Part shown: positions 38,113-47,735 of the stretch, piece by piece | Layout: each line of letters opens with the position of its first letter | Numbering within the stretch: the first letter of the stretch is position 1 | Source: Microseira wollei NIES-4236 | GTDB lineage: Bacteria > Cyanobacteriota > Cyanobacteriia > Cyanobacteriales > Aerosakkonemataceae | Direction: 5' to 3' | NCBI RefSeq assembly: GCF_020521235.1 | Contig: NZ_BLAY01000010.1 | Location: forward strand, 19,877-83,876 | DNA length: 64,000 nucleotides | Program-made: the position numbers and the translations under genes | Notes under the pieces: generated by a model | Told to the model about the DNA's origin: nothing | The model's input: only the letters and a program-made list of their open reading frames with translations | Databases searched by the model: none

Positions 38113-38838
38113 CTATGAGGTATTAGCTAATCTAAAATCTAAAATTCCCTCGTGACAGGGGCCATCATAAACTATACGACCTGCATCGAGGACAATGGCG
38201 CGTTTGGCGTAGGTGGATGCGATCGCCAGGTCATGCAACACCGTTACAATCGTCATTCCCTCTGCATGTAATTTGGCAAAAGTATCCATCACCTGTCGCG
38301 TTGCTAAGACATCTAAACCCGTGATCGGCTCATCGGCGAGTAAAATTTGAGGGAATTGGATTAACGCGCGCGCGATCGCTACCCGCTGTTGCTGTCCCCC
38401 GCTGAGTTTCCCCGTTTTCTGGTAAGCTAGGTCTTCCAATCCCAAAGATGATAGCAATCTTAGGGCAATCTTGCGATCGCTCTCCCCAAATCCCCAAAAA
38501 GTCTCCCAACTCGACAATTCTCCCAAACGTCCGCACAGCACGTTATCCAAGGCAGACAATTGACGAATTAATCCCCCGCCTTGAAATATCATCGCCACAT
38601 CGCGGCGAATTTTGGGCAGCGTCCGGGGAGTCATCATCAAACTATTAATTCTGATTTCTCCCTTTTGCCAGGGAACTAACCCCAACATTGCCCTTAATAG
38701 AGTAGATTTTCCAGCCCCGTTTAATCCTAACAGTGCTACAAATTCACCCTGTTCAATCGTACAACTAATCCCATTCAGGATAGGACGTTTAAGAGCTTTG
38801 TTGTATCCGGTTTCTAGATTTTCGCACTCAATAGTCAT
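38113..38838 (-). CDS. phnC: Phosphonate ABC transporter ATP-binding protein
   Basis: A 241-residue ATPase. Walker A GLNGAGKST near residue 37, Q-loop MIFQGGGLIRQLSALDNV, signature LSGGQQQRVAIARAL, Walker B ILLADEPITGLD and switch His (VLHDLAIA) are intact. The QLSALDNVLCGRLG segment is characteristic of PhnC. It is flanked by phnD upstream and phnE downstream. The 83-nt gap to phnE contains AATTGCTAATTGC repeats, and the gap to phnD holds GATTGCAGATTGCA repeats. Confidence 0.92.
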   Translation of the reverse strand: MTIECENLETGYNKALKRPILNGISCTIEQGEFVALLGLNGAGKSTLLRAMLGLVPWQKGEIRINSLMMTPRTLPKIRRDVAMIFQGGGLIRQLSALDNVLCGRLGELSSWETFWGFGESDRKIALRLLSSLGLEDLAYQKTGKLSGGQQQRVAIARALIQFPQILLADEPITGLDVLATRQVMDTFAKLHAEGMTIVTVLHDLAIASTYAKRAIVLDAGRIVYDGPCHEGILDFRLANTS

Positions 38839-38928
38839 TGGTAATTTAGCGATTGCAGATTGCAGATTGCAGATTGCAGATTGCAGACTTTAAATTTCAA
38901 ATCTAAAATCTGCAATCTTGAAATTTCT

Positions 38929-39900
38929 CTATGGTTCTAATCTGGCGCGTTGTAATGCTTGACGCATCGGCGCGAGGTGACGGTTGTGATCGACGCGGCG
39001 TAACTCTGTTGAATTATACAGGGCGCGGAACATGCCGTTATTTGCGGGCTGATTTAATTTCATCAGCGCGTTGATAATCCGATCGCGCATCGGTGCTGGA
39101 ACGTCGTCATCAATTACAATTCCATGCGCTGGTACGCCGGAAATCGAATACAAAACTCGCAATTGCGACGCTTCCGCTGGCGTAATCCACGGGGGATTTA
39201 AAGCATATTCCGATACAGCGGCAACATCCGCCTGTCCCCGCAGCACTGCTTGCAACGCACTGCTGTAGCCATCGCCATAGGTAACTTGGCTAAAGAAACT
39301 ATCCAACCGATCTGGTCCAGTCACAATCCCCCGACCCACTAAATCCCCCGTCGGGATAATAAATCCCGATCCAGAGGTGCGAGAAGCAAACGCCATTCTT
39401 CTTCCCCGCAGTTGGTTGAGGGTTTGTTGCGGGTTCGCTTGGGTACGCAGGGGGCTATCTTTTCGTACCACCAAAATCGAATCGTAAGTATTTCCACCGG
39501 AATAGTCCGAGCGCACTTCTGCCAGTACCATGCGCGCTCCCGTCGCTTGTTCGGCTCGGATGGCGGGACGGCTGCTTAAGAACGCCACATCGACGCGGTT
39601 CGCTCTTAGAGCTTCAACAGCGGCGGTTTCATCTGATACGATAGCTTCTACGGGCATTCCCAGTTCCCGCGAGAGGAACTGCGCCACCTGATTCGCCTTA
39701 TTTTGCAAGTCCGTCGAGTCTCTGCGGGAAGGGAAAGCAATTCTCAGCTGGGTGATAGTATTTTGGGCTATTGGCTGTTGCACTCCATGCTCTGGAGTGT
39801 GGTGAGCGATCGCTTGCGGCACTTTCTGAACTACGTTAATGCCAATACTTGTCAGTGCTATTAGTGCTGAACTTGCACCTAGTAGTATTTTTTTTCTCAC
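38929..39900 (-). CDS. phnD: Phosphate/phosphite/phosphonate-binding protein PhnD
   Basis: A 323-residue periplasmic substrate-binding protein. A signal peptide covers about residues 1-30 (KKILLGASSALIALTSIGINVV). The PhnD-type fold follows: LRIAFPSRRDSTDLQNKANQVAQFL, EALRANRVDVAFLSSRPAIRAEQ, MAFASRTSGSGFIIPTGDL, and QADVAAVSEYALN. It captures the ligand and delivers it to PhnE. It is the first gene of the operon; the 240 nt upstream show no PHO box that I can confirm. Confidence 0.9.
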   Translation of the reverse strand: MRKKILLGASSALIALTSIGINVVQKVPQAIAHHTPEHGVQQPIAQNTITQLRIAFPSRRDSTDLQNKANQVAQFLSRELGMPVEAIVSDETAAVEALRANRVDVAFLSSRPAIRAEQATGARMVLAEVRSDYSGGNTYDSILVVRKDSPLRTQANPQQTLNQLRGRRMAFASRTSGSGFIIPTGDLVGRGIVTGPDRLDSFFSQVTYGDGYSSALQAVLRGQADVAAVSEYALNPPWITPAEASQLRVLYSISGVPAHGIVIDDDVPAPMRDRIINALMKLNQPANNGMFRALYNSTELRRVDHNRHLAPMRQALQRARLEP

Positions 39901-40142
39901 AACTCCAACTTATGTTTTTGTGAATAGGGAACTTTCGCCACTTCCTATATAAAGTTAGTGGCAACAACTGCTTAATACAGTTTTAAGCATTTGCAAATTA
40001 AAGTCAACTACTTTTGCAAAAAAAAGTCAATAAGCTGGGCAGGGGCTAGGGGCTAGAGTGGGTAACTTGCGATACAGTTGAAAATCCAAGATTGTTGTAT
40101 CTGACCGTAAACTCGCTTTCCCCAGTCCTTAGTTCCTAGTCC

Positions 40143-40532
40143 CTAAACAACGGCGATGCATTCAATTTCCACTCGGACATCCTTTGGCAGACGGGAGACT
40201 TGGACGCAAGCGCGGGCGGGGGCAGTAGCTTCATCGAAATAGCGGGCGTAAACCGCATTCATCGCGGCAAAATCGTTCATATCTGCCAGGAAAACGCTGG
40301 TTTTGACGACATTCGACCAACTAGCATCGGCAGCCGTCAAAATGGCTTCGAGGTTAGCCATAACTTGTTCAGTTTGCTGGGTAATATCACCCGTGCCAAT
40401 AATTTCCCCCGTCTTGGGGTCGAGGGGAATTTGTCCGGCGACGAAAATCATTTGACCAGAGGCAGCGATCGCTTGATTATAAGGCCCTACAGGTGCAGGT
40501 GCGGCGTCAGTGCGAATAATTTTGCGAGTCAT
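40143..40532 (-). CDS. RidA family enamine/imine deaminase
   Basis: A 129-residue YjgF/YER057c/UK114 protein. Hallmarks: [29 protein letters not shown], the [24 protein letters not shown] block, and the C-terminal [21 protein letters not shown] containing the catalytic Arg. RidA hydrolyses reactive 2-aminoacrylate-type enamines formed by PLP enzymes. It is closely similar to the C-terminal domain of the fusion protein encoded at 42197-43498, so the two probably arose by duplication. Confidence 0.93.
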   Translation of the reverse strand: MTRKIIRTDAAPAPVGPYNQAIAASGQMIFVAGQIPLDPKTGEIIGTGDITQQTEQVMANLEAILTAADASWSNVVKTSVFLADMNDFAAMNAVYARYFDEATAPARACVQVSRLPKDVRVEIECIAVV

Positions 40533-40697
40533 TACTAATAAGACAGGGAATAGAGACTAGGTTTGTTAGATTATGAGTATATTTACCATATTTTGAGCCT
40601 AAAAATTGCTGAAAACCCAGTTTTTTCAGAGAATGCATAAGCTCGACTGTATCAGACATATGTTTAATTGACGCTGATAGGTACAGGAGAGCTAGTC

Positions 40698-41312
40698 ATG
40701 AACGGTAAAATTTTGTTACGGAGAGTGGTAGCGATCGCTACCACAAGTCTTGTACTAAGTTTATCTGTTCCTGCGGCGGCGGGGGACGAAGTCGATCTGC
40801 ACACCCTATGCTCTAAATTTCCCTTAAATTCCCGCTGCCAAGGATACCAAATCCCAGTACCGCTGGAAGAACGCTCTGGAGATCTAGGCGAATGTAGCTT
40901 AAAAACAGGTGAAACTACCAAAGAAGGCGATTGTAAAGTACTTCTAACCGAGCAAAAGATAACTATCTACATGGAAGAAGGCGAAGAACTAGAAATTTTA
41001 CAACGCCAGAAAACCACAAGAGAATACAACATTTCTATCCAGGATATTACCGCGCTATCTTACAAAAAAGAGTCAAGAACCCCCACAAGTCGGCGCGTCA
41101 GAAACTTTCTCTTATTTGGAGTTTTGGGTGCTGCACTCACTCGACCAGATAAGCTAGCGCAAATAGATATTGGATTTACCGACTCATCGCCAAATCCACC
41201 AGTTCCAAATACATTGACTCTATTGCTCAAAAGAGACACTGGGACAACTTTAAAAGATCAGCTAGTGCAATTAACTGGTATAACTGCGGTTGAACCAGAA
41301 GCAAATAGTTAA
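40698..41312 (+). CDS. Hypothetical secreted protein
   Basis: A 204-residue protein started at MNGKILLRRVVAIATT (CAGGAGAGC lies upstream); a longer start at 40668 is less likely. The signal peptide LVLSLSVPAAAGDEV predicts export. The mature part has four Cys in the first 50 residues (LCSKFPLNSRC, ECSLKTGETTKEGDC), a charged block, and a later hydrophobic stretch (RNFLLFGVLGAAL). No family is recognised. It is divergent from ridA across a gap of about 165 nt. Confidence 0.65.
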   Translation: MNGKILLRRVVAIATTSLVLSLSVPAAAGDEVDLHTLCSKFPLNSRCQGYQIPVPLEERSGDLGECSLKTGETTKEGDCKVLLTEQKITIYMEEGEELEILQRQKTTREYNISIQDITALSYKKESRTPTSRRVRNFLLFGVLGAALTRPDKLAQIDIGFTDSSPNPPVPNTLTLLLKRDTGTTLKDQLVQLTGITAVEPEANS

Positions 41313-41430
41313 CAGCAGTCAAAACTTGCCAAAGCTGAGTGGCTAATAGCTAATTATCCAGGAAAAGACGAGCAATTAGCGATTAGCTACTTGCTCAATC
41401 TGCATACGTACTCTTGCATACAGACTGCTA

Positions 41431-41550
41431 TCAAGCCACCACAGGAGTTTGCTGTTGTGTAGGTAACACAACTATCCACTTACCTGTAATTGGATCTCGA
41501 TAAGCCGTAAACGGATTCTGCTTCAACTTGACTTCTTTTGATTTAACCAT
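41431..41550 (-). CDS. Small conserved-looking protein (39 aa)
   Basis: Translated by hand: MVKSKEVKLKQNPFTAYRDP, then ITGKWIVVLPTQQQ, then TPVVA. AGGAG lies about 12 nt before the ATG. The phrase NPFTAYRDPITGKWIVV reads like a genuine compact protein family of cyanobacteria; I do not know a function. A 21-bp perfect hairpin (41579-41633) sits in its 5' region. Confidence 0.6.
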   Translation of the reverse strand: MVKSKEVKLKQNPFTAYRDPITGKWIVVLPTQQQTPVVA

Positions 41551-41578
41551 AAAGATACACTCCTCTCTGGTTACAAAT

Positions 41579-41633
41579 ACATTTTACCGAATCTTTAATA
41601 ACTGCCTGGGTGATTAAAGATTCGGTAAAATGT
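41579..41633. promoter_or_regulatory. 21-bp perfect inverted repeat upstream of the 39-aa gene
   Basis: ACATTTTACCGAATCTTTAAT and its exact complement flank a 13-nt loop, 29 nt upstream of the small gene start. It could be an operator, an attenuator hairpin in the leader, or a small mobile palindrome. It has no T-run on the minus strand. Confidence 0.55.
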
Positions 41634-41810
41634 GATAACTTTACGCCTCAACAGTGATGGCGATCGCACCCAATTAGCTCTCCCCTAATTATCATGGTAA
41701 ATCTTGCTTTTTGGGACTTGGTCATAGAGCATAGGATAGTGAAATAATTTTTACAGATAATATTTTAGACGCTGATAGTGGTTTTCAATTCGGTGCAACG
41801 CCACATTGCA

Positions 41811-42155
41811 GGGACACGGCATCGGAAAAACTTTGAGCGATGGCAGAAAACTTACTTTAGCCTTAGTCCCTACCCGCCGTTGAAGAGGACGCTCTGACGG
41901 GGGGACACTCTGACGCTCTGACACCCCATGGTAGGCGCCAGGGGATTCCAACTTTGAAGCATTTTCCTATTATCCACGAATAAATTCGGGGGCTTCTGAC
42001 CGGGAGCTTCGATCTTGAGAATGGTCGCGCAGAGCGTCTCCCCAACTCCTTTGTCAGAGCGTCTTCTTGGTGATACTGGAAACATTGCCGGGACACGGCA
42101 GGGGAAAAACTTTGAGCGATGGCAGAAAACTTACTTTAGCCTTAGTCCCTACCCT
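41811..42155. repeat. Direct repeats flanking a GACGCTCTGAC-rich segment
   Basis: A block of about 65 nt (GGGACACGGCATCGGAAAAA ... CTTAGTCCCTACC) is present at 41811-41875 and again at 42090-42155. Between them are inverted GACGCTCTGAC / GTCAGAGCGTC motifs (41889-41920, 42053-42065). It looks like a nested repeat element; the short ORFs in it are not genes. Confidence 0.65.
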
Positions 42156-42196
42156 GTATTTAACGTTGCTTTAAGAAACCCGGTTTCTGGGGGAAA

Positions 42197-43498
42197 TCAA
42201 ATCGCAGCGATGCAGTCAATTTCGACCAATACATCTTTAGGAAGACGGGAAACTTGAACGCAGACGCGGGCGGGAGCAGTCGCGTCATCAAAATATTTAG
42301 AATAAACCGCATTCATCGCCGCGAGGTCGTTCATATCCGCGAGATATACGGTAGTTTTGACTACATTTTCTAAACTAGCACCAGCAGCGGCAAGAATTGA
42401 TTTGATATGTGACATTACCTGTTCCGTCTGCTTTGCCACATCGTCAGTATAGACAATCGTACCAACTCTAGGGTCGATAGCAATTTGACCTGCAACAAAA
42501 ATCATTTGACCGCTAGCAACAATCGCTTGATTGCATTTCCCTAATACTGCGGGTACTTCCTCTGTGCGAATGACTTGGCGAGTTGTTGGTATTGGGTTTT
42601 CTAGCGAAGCTGATTGATGGCGTAATTGTTCGTCAAAAGCTTCTAATTGATAAATTTCTCCATCGGGCATGATTGCATCGCTTAGGTCGGCATTTTGGAA
42701 ACTACAATTGTAAGTTCTGGCGTTAATCAAATTTGCCGCTCTTAAATTAGCTCCATTGAGATTTGCTCCGATCAAATTAGTCCAGTTCAGAATAGCTCTT
42801 TCTAAATTTGCTCCTCTTAGACAGGCTTTTTGTAGGTTTACCTCTGCTAAATTTGCTGCTTTAAAATCTATATCATTTAAATTCATACCAGATAAATTGG
42901 CTTTGTATAGATTGGCTTTTTGGAGGTTACATCGCTGAAGTTGTGTATTTTGGAAGGTTGCTTCCGACAGATTTGCCAAAGTTAAATCCGCTCCCTGAAA
43001 ACACGCATCCGTTAGATTTGCTTGGTTTAGATATACTCTACTTAGGTTAGCCTCGTACAAGTAAGCTAAGCTTAAATTTGCACTACTCAAATTGGCATCT
43101 TTCAGGTTAGCCTTGGATAAATTAGCACCAGTCAAATTAGCCTGACTTAGGTTGGCTTTTGTCAAAGAAGCATTTTCTAAGTCGGCATTAAACAACTTGG
43201 CATGACTCAAATCTGAAAAACTCAAATTGGCATCGGTCATATCTGCCCAATTTAGGTTGGCAGATTGCAGATTGACTTGAATCAAACTTGCGCCAAGCAG
43301 GGAATATCGCTGCAAATTTGTGTTGTAAAGGCTAGCTTTTGTTAGATTCGCCCCGCTCAAGTCTGCACCAGACAAATTTGCTTCACTTAGGTTTATGCCA
43401 CTGAGGTCAGCACCTATTAGATCTATTCCTCTTAAGTCTTGTCTGCGAAAGTCACGTTCGCCTGCTGCGGATCTTTCTAAAAGTTCATCAGCGTCCAT
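42197..43498 (-). CDS. Pentapeptide-repeat protein fused to a RidA domain
   Basis: A 433-residue protein started at MDADELLERSAAG (GAGG 8 nt upstream; a GTG at 43510 is possible). Residues about 20-290 are roughly 50 pentapeptides of the A(D/N)Lxx type (for example ANLSKANLKDANLSSANLSL), which form a right-handed quadrilateral beta-helix. Residues about 310-433 are a full RidA domain ([20 protein letters not shown] ... [20 protein letters not shown]) with the catalytic Arg. The pairing is unusual: RidA trimers would display three beta-helices. The RidA part is closely similar to the stand-alone protein encoded at 40143-40532. Confidence 0.9.
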   Translation of the reverse strand: MDADELLERSAAGERDFRRQDLRGIDLIGADLSGINLSEANLSGADLSGANLTKASLYNTNLQRYSLLGASLIQVNLQSANLNWADMTDANLSFSDLSHAKLFNADLENASLTKANLSQANLTGANLSKANLKDANLSSANLSLAYLYEANLSRVYLNQANLTDACFQGADLTLANLSEATFQNTQLQRCNLQKANLYKANLSGMNLNDIDFKAANLAEVNLQKACLRGANLERAILNWTNLIGANLNGANLRAANLINARTYNCSFQNADLSDAIMPDGEIYQLEAFDEQLRHQSASLENPIPTTRQVIRTEEVPAVLGKCNQAIVASGQMIFVAGQIAIDPRVGTIVYTDDVAKQTEQVMSHIKSILAAAGASLENVVKTTVYLADMNDLAAMNAVYSKYFDDATAPARVCVQVSRLPKDVLVEIDCIAAI

Positions 43499-43626
43499 AA
43501 TTACCCTCACAATCTCTGTGAGTTAGTCTACCCACCCAAACACTACTTCTAACACCGAATCCACAGCTATACATCTCTCTCTACCTCTTCTTCTTCGCGT
43601 TCTTCGCGTCTTCGCGGTTCAAATCA

Positions 43627-44058
43627 TCAAGATAAACGAGGACGCATATGATAATGCCGATAAATCCAATAATCCCGCAGAATCTTATCGTGGTCAAAAC
43701 AAAGATTTGCCGGAACACTCCAAGACTCAAAAACACCTAAATTCTTCGCATCATCCGCAGCTTGAGGTTCACCAGTCGCCGTAGCAATAAAAACCACACT
43801 CAACGTATGCTGACGCGGATCGCGATTCGGGTCAGAATATACATAAAACTGTTCGATTAATTCCACCTTCAACCCCGTTTCTTCCTCAGCTTCCCGGCGC
43901 GCCGCCACCTCCACCGACTCCCCATAATCGACAAAACCACCCGGAATTGCCCATCCGAAAGGTGGATTTTTGCGCTCAATTAACACAATCGGTCGATGGG
44001 GTCGGTCAATTAATTCGATAATGATATCAACCGTAGGGGCAGGATTTCGGTAGGCCAT
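43627..44058 (-). CDS. NUDIX hydrolase
   Basis: A 143-residue protein with a full Nudix box [24 protein letters not shown] near residue 40 (G-x5-E-x7-REUxEE pattern). [22 protein letters not shown] and [21 protein letters not shown] resemble ADP-ribose/NAD-related pyrophosphatases, but the substrate is not certain. It is a stand-alone gene; its downstream gap has CTTCGCGTCTTCGCGGTTCA, a repeat also found at the start of the cca gene. Confidence 0.9.
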   Translation of the reverse strand: MAYRNPAPTVDIIIELIDRPHRPIVLIERKNPPFGWAIPGGFVDYGESVEVAARREAEEETGLKVELIEQFYVYSDPNRDPRQHTLSVVFIATATGEPQAADDAKNLGVFESWSVPANLCFDHDKILRDYWIYRHYHMRPRLS

Positions 44059-44261
44059 AAGTAAGCAGGTGAGTAGGTGAGAAATGTAGGGGCGGGTTTT
44101 ACCAACAACCTGAGAATTTAACTCTTCCCGCCCCGGTGGGTAAGCAGCTACCCATTAAAAGACATACCATACCGAATACCAGGTGTCGCACCAGAGAAAG
44201 GTTTCAAACCAGAGCCAACCATGATAATCTCAGAACGGTGGCAAGCGATCGCAGGATAATT

Positions 44262-45764
44262 ATGCCGTTTCCCAGGTCTAGTGGCATTTTGTTACACCCT
44301 ACCTCTTTTCCCGGTCAGTACGGGATTGGGGACTTAGGGGCAGAAGCTTATCGGTTTGTAGATTTTTTAGCAGAAAGTTCCCAGCAATTCTGGCAGGTTT
44401 TGCCTTTAGGGCCGACAGGATACGGAAATTCTCCCTACATGTGCTATTCTGCCGTAGCGGGAAACCCGCTCCTGATTAGTCCGCAACGACTGTATAACGA
44501 TGGATTGCTCATTGATGAGGATTTTGCCACCTTACCAGCATTTCCAGAGCAAACGGTAGATTACGATCTAGTAATTCAAACCAAGATGCCCTTGCTAGAG
44601 AAAGCTTGGGAAAGGTTTCAAACCAATGCATCCAAAGATATGCAATGGGAATTTCAGGAGTTTTGCGATCGCAAAGCCTACTGGTTAAATGATTATGCCT
44701 TATTCATGTCGCTCAAAGATGCCTTTGAAGGCGACAGCTGGCACAATTGGAAACCTGCCATTTCCAAGCGCAAACCAGAAGCAATCGAAAAATGGGAACG
44801 CCGACTCGCCTATGAAATTTCTTACCAAAAATTCCTGCAATTCGAGTTTTTCCGCCAGTGGACAGAACTGAAACAATATGCCAACTCGAAAGGCATCCAA
44901 ATTATCGGCGATATTCCCATTTATGTTTCCCACGATAGCGCCGATGTGTGGGCGAATCCGGAAATCTTCTGCTTAGACGAACAAACTGGCGTCCCGGCAC
45001 TGATGGCGGGTGTCCCCCCCGACTATTTCAGCGAAACGGGACAACTATGGGGAAACCCAGTTTATAACTGGGAGTATTTGCAAAAGTCAGAGTTTAAATG
45101 GTGGATACATCGCTTCGAGGCGTTGCTAGATTATGTCGATGTAATTCGCATCGACCACTTCCGAGGATTTGAAGCATATTGGGCGGTTCCCCAAGGGGAA
45201 CAAACTGCTACTAATGGCACTTGGATGAAAGCACCCGGAGAGGAACTTTTTCAACAACTAAGGCACCAATTAGGAAAATTACCCATCCTCGCTGAAGATT
45301 TGGGCGTCATTACCCCAGAAGTAGAGGCGCTGCGAGATCAATTTGAATTTCCGGGCATGAAAATTTTACACTTTGCCTTTGGTTCCGATCCTGGAAATAG
45401 CTATTTACCTTTCAATTATCCCAACAACTGCCTCGTTTACACTGGCACCCACGACAACAATACAACCGTGGGTTGGTTCGAGCAATTGTCAGACCATGAA
45501 AAAGATTACCTGTTGCGGTATTTAGGTCGAATTGGTGAGGCAGGAATTCACTGGGATTTAGTCCGTCTCGCACTCAGTTCGGTAGCAAATCAAGCGCTGA
45601 TTCCGCTGCAAGATATCTTGGGATTGGGTAGCGAAGCGCGCATGAACCGTCCCGGCGTCGGCGAAGGTAACTGGGGGTGGCGCTATCTTCCCAATGCTTT
45701 AACTTCAGAAATAACCTACCGCCTCCGCCGCATGACCGAAATATACAACCGCGCACCGAAATAA
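44262..45764 (+). CDS. malQ: 4-alpha-glucanotransferase (amylomaltase), paralog 1
   Basis: A 500-residue GH77 enzyme started at MPFPRSSGILLHPTSFPGQYGIGDLG; upstream in-frame residues are not family-like. Catalytic elements: nucleophile Asp in VIRIDHFRGFEAYW, acid/base Glu in LAEDLGVITPE, and transition-state Asp in THDNNTTVGWF. The 250s-loop region GTPPDYF-type appears as GVPPDYFSETGQLWGNP. It transfers maltooligosaccharide units during glycogen metabolism. A second malQ follows 400 nt downstream with similar length and about 60% similarity by eye. Confidence 0.95.
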   Translation: MPFPRSSGILLHPTSFPGQYGIGDLGAEAYRFVDFLAESSQQFWQVLPLGPTGYGNSPYMCYSAVAGNPLLISPQRLYNDGLLIDEDFATLPAFPEQTVDYDLVIQTKMPLLEKAWERFQTNASKDMQWEFQEFCDRKAYWLNDYALFMSLKDAFEGDSWHNWKPAISKRKPEAIEKWERRLAYEISYQKFLQFEFFRQWTELKQYANSKGIQIIGDIPIYVSHDSADVWANPEIFCLDEQTGVPALMAGVPPDYFSETGQLWGNPVYNWEYLQKSEFKWWIHRFEALLDYVDVIRIDHFRGFEAYWAVPQGEQTATNGTWMKAPGEELFQQLRHQLGKLPILAEDLGVITPEVEALRDQFEFPGMKILHFAFGSDPGNSYLPFNYPNNCLVYTGTHDNNTTVGWFEQLSDHEKDYLLRYLGRIGEAGIHWDLVRLALSSVANQALIPLQDILGLGSEARMNRPGVGEGNWGWRYLPNALTSEITYRLRRMTEIYNRAPK

Positions 45765-45875
45765 TTTCAGATTGCAGATTTTAGATTTTAGATTTTAGCA
45801 ACGCGCCGCTTTTAATCTAAAATCTAAAAGGATCTCCGATTTTAGATTACAGCGGTTTTCAGAGGGAAATACCAC

Positions 45876-46050
45876 GCTGTAGGGGCACGGCGTCGGAATA
45901 TCTTTGAGTTACTAACAAAACTTACTGGTGTTCCCTACAACCACCTGTATTACATCCAATTGCCAGCTGTAGGGGCACGGCGTCCAATATGTTTGAGTTA
46001 CTAACAAAACTTACTGGTGTTCCCTACAACCACCTGTGTTACACCCAATG
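45876..46050. repeat. Two 90-nt direct repeats between the malQ paralogs
   Basis: Units start at 45876 and 45966 with GCTGTAGGGGCACGGCGTC and contain TTTGAGTTACTAACAAAAC and GTGTTCCCTACAACCACCTG. The 407-nt gap between the two malQ genes also has TTTTAGATTTTAGATTTTAG strings and no gene. Confidence 0.75.
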
Positions 46051-46171
46051 GAAAACCGCTGTAAAGGCTTTTGAATGTCAAAAATTACCCCAAAATTACT
46101 CAATTGTCAAGAGCCAATTTTAATGTAAAATCAAATCGGCAATTCTTCAATCTAAAATCCAAAATTCCATT

Positions 46172-47671
46172 ATGTTTTTTCCCAGATCGAGCGGTGTTTT
46201 GCTGCATCCCACCTGTTTTCCCAGTCGATTCGGTATTGGTGATTTAGGGTATGAAGCGTATCGATTTATTGATTTTTTAGCAGAAAGCAATCAGCAATAT
46301 TGGCAGATTTTACCATTATCACCAGGCGATGAAAACCCTTATGTATCTTACGGGGCAATGGCGGGAAACCCGCTGCTAATTAGCCCGGAAAAGTTGCGGG
46401 ATGAGGGATTGTTATTTGATAGCGACTTTTGGAATTTACCAGAATTTAACTCAGAAAAGGTAGAATTTGAAAAAGTCAAGCAAATCAAGATGCCTTTGTT
46501 GGAAAAAGCTGGCGAGCATTTTAAAGTGAATGCTGACCCAGAACAACAAAAGAAATTTCGGGAGTTTGGCGATCGCGCGCGCCACTGGTTAGATGATTAT
46601 GCCTTATTTATGGCGTTTCGCGAGACTTTTGGCAACGCTTGGTATGAATGGAAACCAGAAATTGCCAAACGCGATCGCCAAGCTATAGAGGCATGGCGGC
46701 GGCGACTGGCACCGGAAATATTCTTTCACAAATACTTGCAATTTGAGTTTGACCGCCAGTGGTCGAATTTAAAGAATTATGCCAACGAAAAGCGGATTAA
46801 AATTATCGGCGATATTCCGATTTATGTTTCCCACAATAGCGCCGATGTGTGGGCAAATCGGGAGATATTTTGTTTAGATGAAGCAACCAACCAACCCACC
46901 CTAGTTGCCGGGACGCCGCCCGATTATTTTAGTTCATCGGGTCAATTGTGGGGCAATCCAGTTTATAACTGGGAAAAATTGCAACAGCAAAACTTTCGCT
47001 GGTGGGTGCAGCGCTTCGAGACGGTATTAGATTATGTGGATGTAATCAGGATCGACCACTTCCGAGCATTTCAAGCTTACTGGGTAATCAAACCAGAGGA
47101 AACATCTGCTATTAATGGCAAGTGGGTAGAAGCGCCGGGAGAAGCTTTGTTGCAGCAGGTGCAAGAAAAACTGGGCGAACAACCGATTATTGTCGAAGAT
47201 TTAGGCACAATTACCAAAGAAGTGTTGGAATTGCGGGATCGCTTTCACTTCCCCGGCATGAAAGTATTGCAATTTGCTTTTAACGGCGATCCGGATCATC
47301 CTTATTTGCCATTGAACTATCCGCGCCACTGCCTAGTTTATACCGGCACTCACGACAACGACACAACCCTCGGTTGGTTCGAGAAATCATCCGAGCGAGA
47401 AAAATCTAGCATCCGGGCATATTTGGGTCGTACCAGTACCGACGAAATTCACTGGGAACTGATCCGTTTGGCACTCAGTTCCGTAGCGGATCAAGCAATT
47501 ATCCCGCTGCAAGATCTGCTGGGATTGGGGAGCGCAGCGAGGATGAATAATCCGAGTCAAACAGAAGGGAATTGGGTTTGGCGTTACCGAGGCGATGGGT
47601 TAACCGCAGAATTGCGCGATCGCCTCAAAACCATGACCACTACCTACGGTCGCGCCCCGATTCACTATTGA
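46172..47671 (+). CDS. malQ: 4-alpha-glucanotransferase (amylomaltase), paralog 2
   Basis: A 499-residue GH77 enzyme, collinear with the preceding malQ. Catalytic residues are intact: Asp in VIRIDHFRAFQAYW, Glu in IVEDLGTITKE, Asp in THDNDTTLGWF. GTPPDYFSSSGQLWGNPVYNW matches the family loop. Tandem malQ copies suggest either a dosage effect or division of labour in glycogen turnover. Divergence spread over the whole length indicates that the duplication is not recent. Confidence 0.95.
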   Translation: MFFPRSSGVLLHPTCFPSRFGIGDLGYEAYRFIDFLAESNQQYWQILPLSPGDENPYVSYGAMAGNPLLISPEKLRDEGLLFDSDFWNLPEFNSEKVEFEKVKQIKMPLLEKAGEHFKVNADPEQQKKFREFGDRARHWLDDYALFMAFRETFGNAWYEWKPEIAKRDRQAIEAWRRRLAPEIFFHKYLQFEFDRQWSNLKNYANEKRIKIIGDIPIYVSHNSADVWANREIFCLDEATNQPTLVAGTPPDYFSSSGQLWGNPVYNWEKLQQQNFRWWVQRFETVLDYVDVIRIDHFRAFQAYWVIKPEETSAINGKWVEAPGEALLQQVQEKLGEQPIIVEDLGTITKEVLELRDRFHFPGMKVLQFAFNGDPDHPYLPLNYPRHCLVYTGTHDNDTTLGWFEKSSEREKSSIRAYLGRTSTDEIHWELIRLALSSVADQAIIPLQDLLGLGSAARMNNPSQTEGNWVWRYRGDGLTAELRDRLKTMTTTYGRAPIHY

Positions 47672-47735
47672 ACCTTCTGTCAGACTGGTAACTAGCCATT
47701 AGCCATTAGCCATTAGCCATTAGCCATTAGCCCTT

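Noticed and set aside
41751..42257. Several 66-80-residue ORFs on both strands
   Set aside because: They run across the duplicated GGGACACGG repeat block and are not consistent with any gene model.
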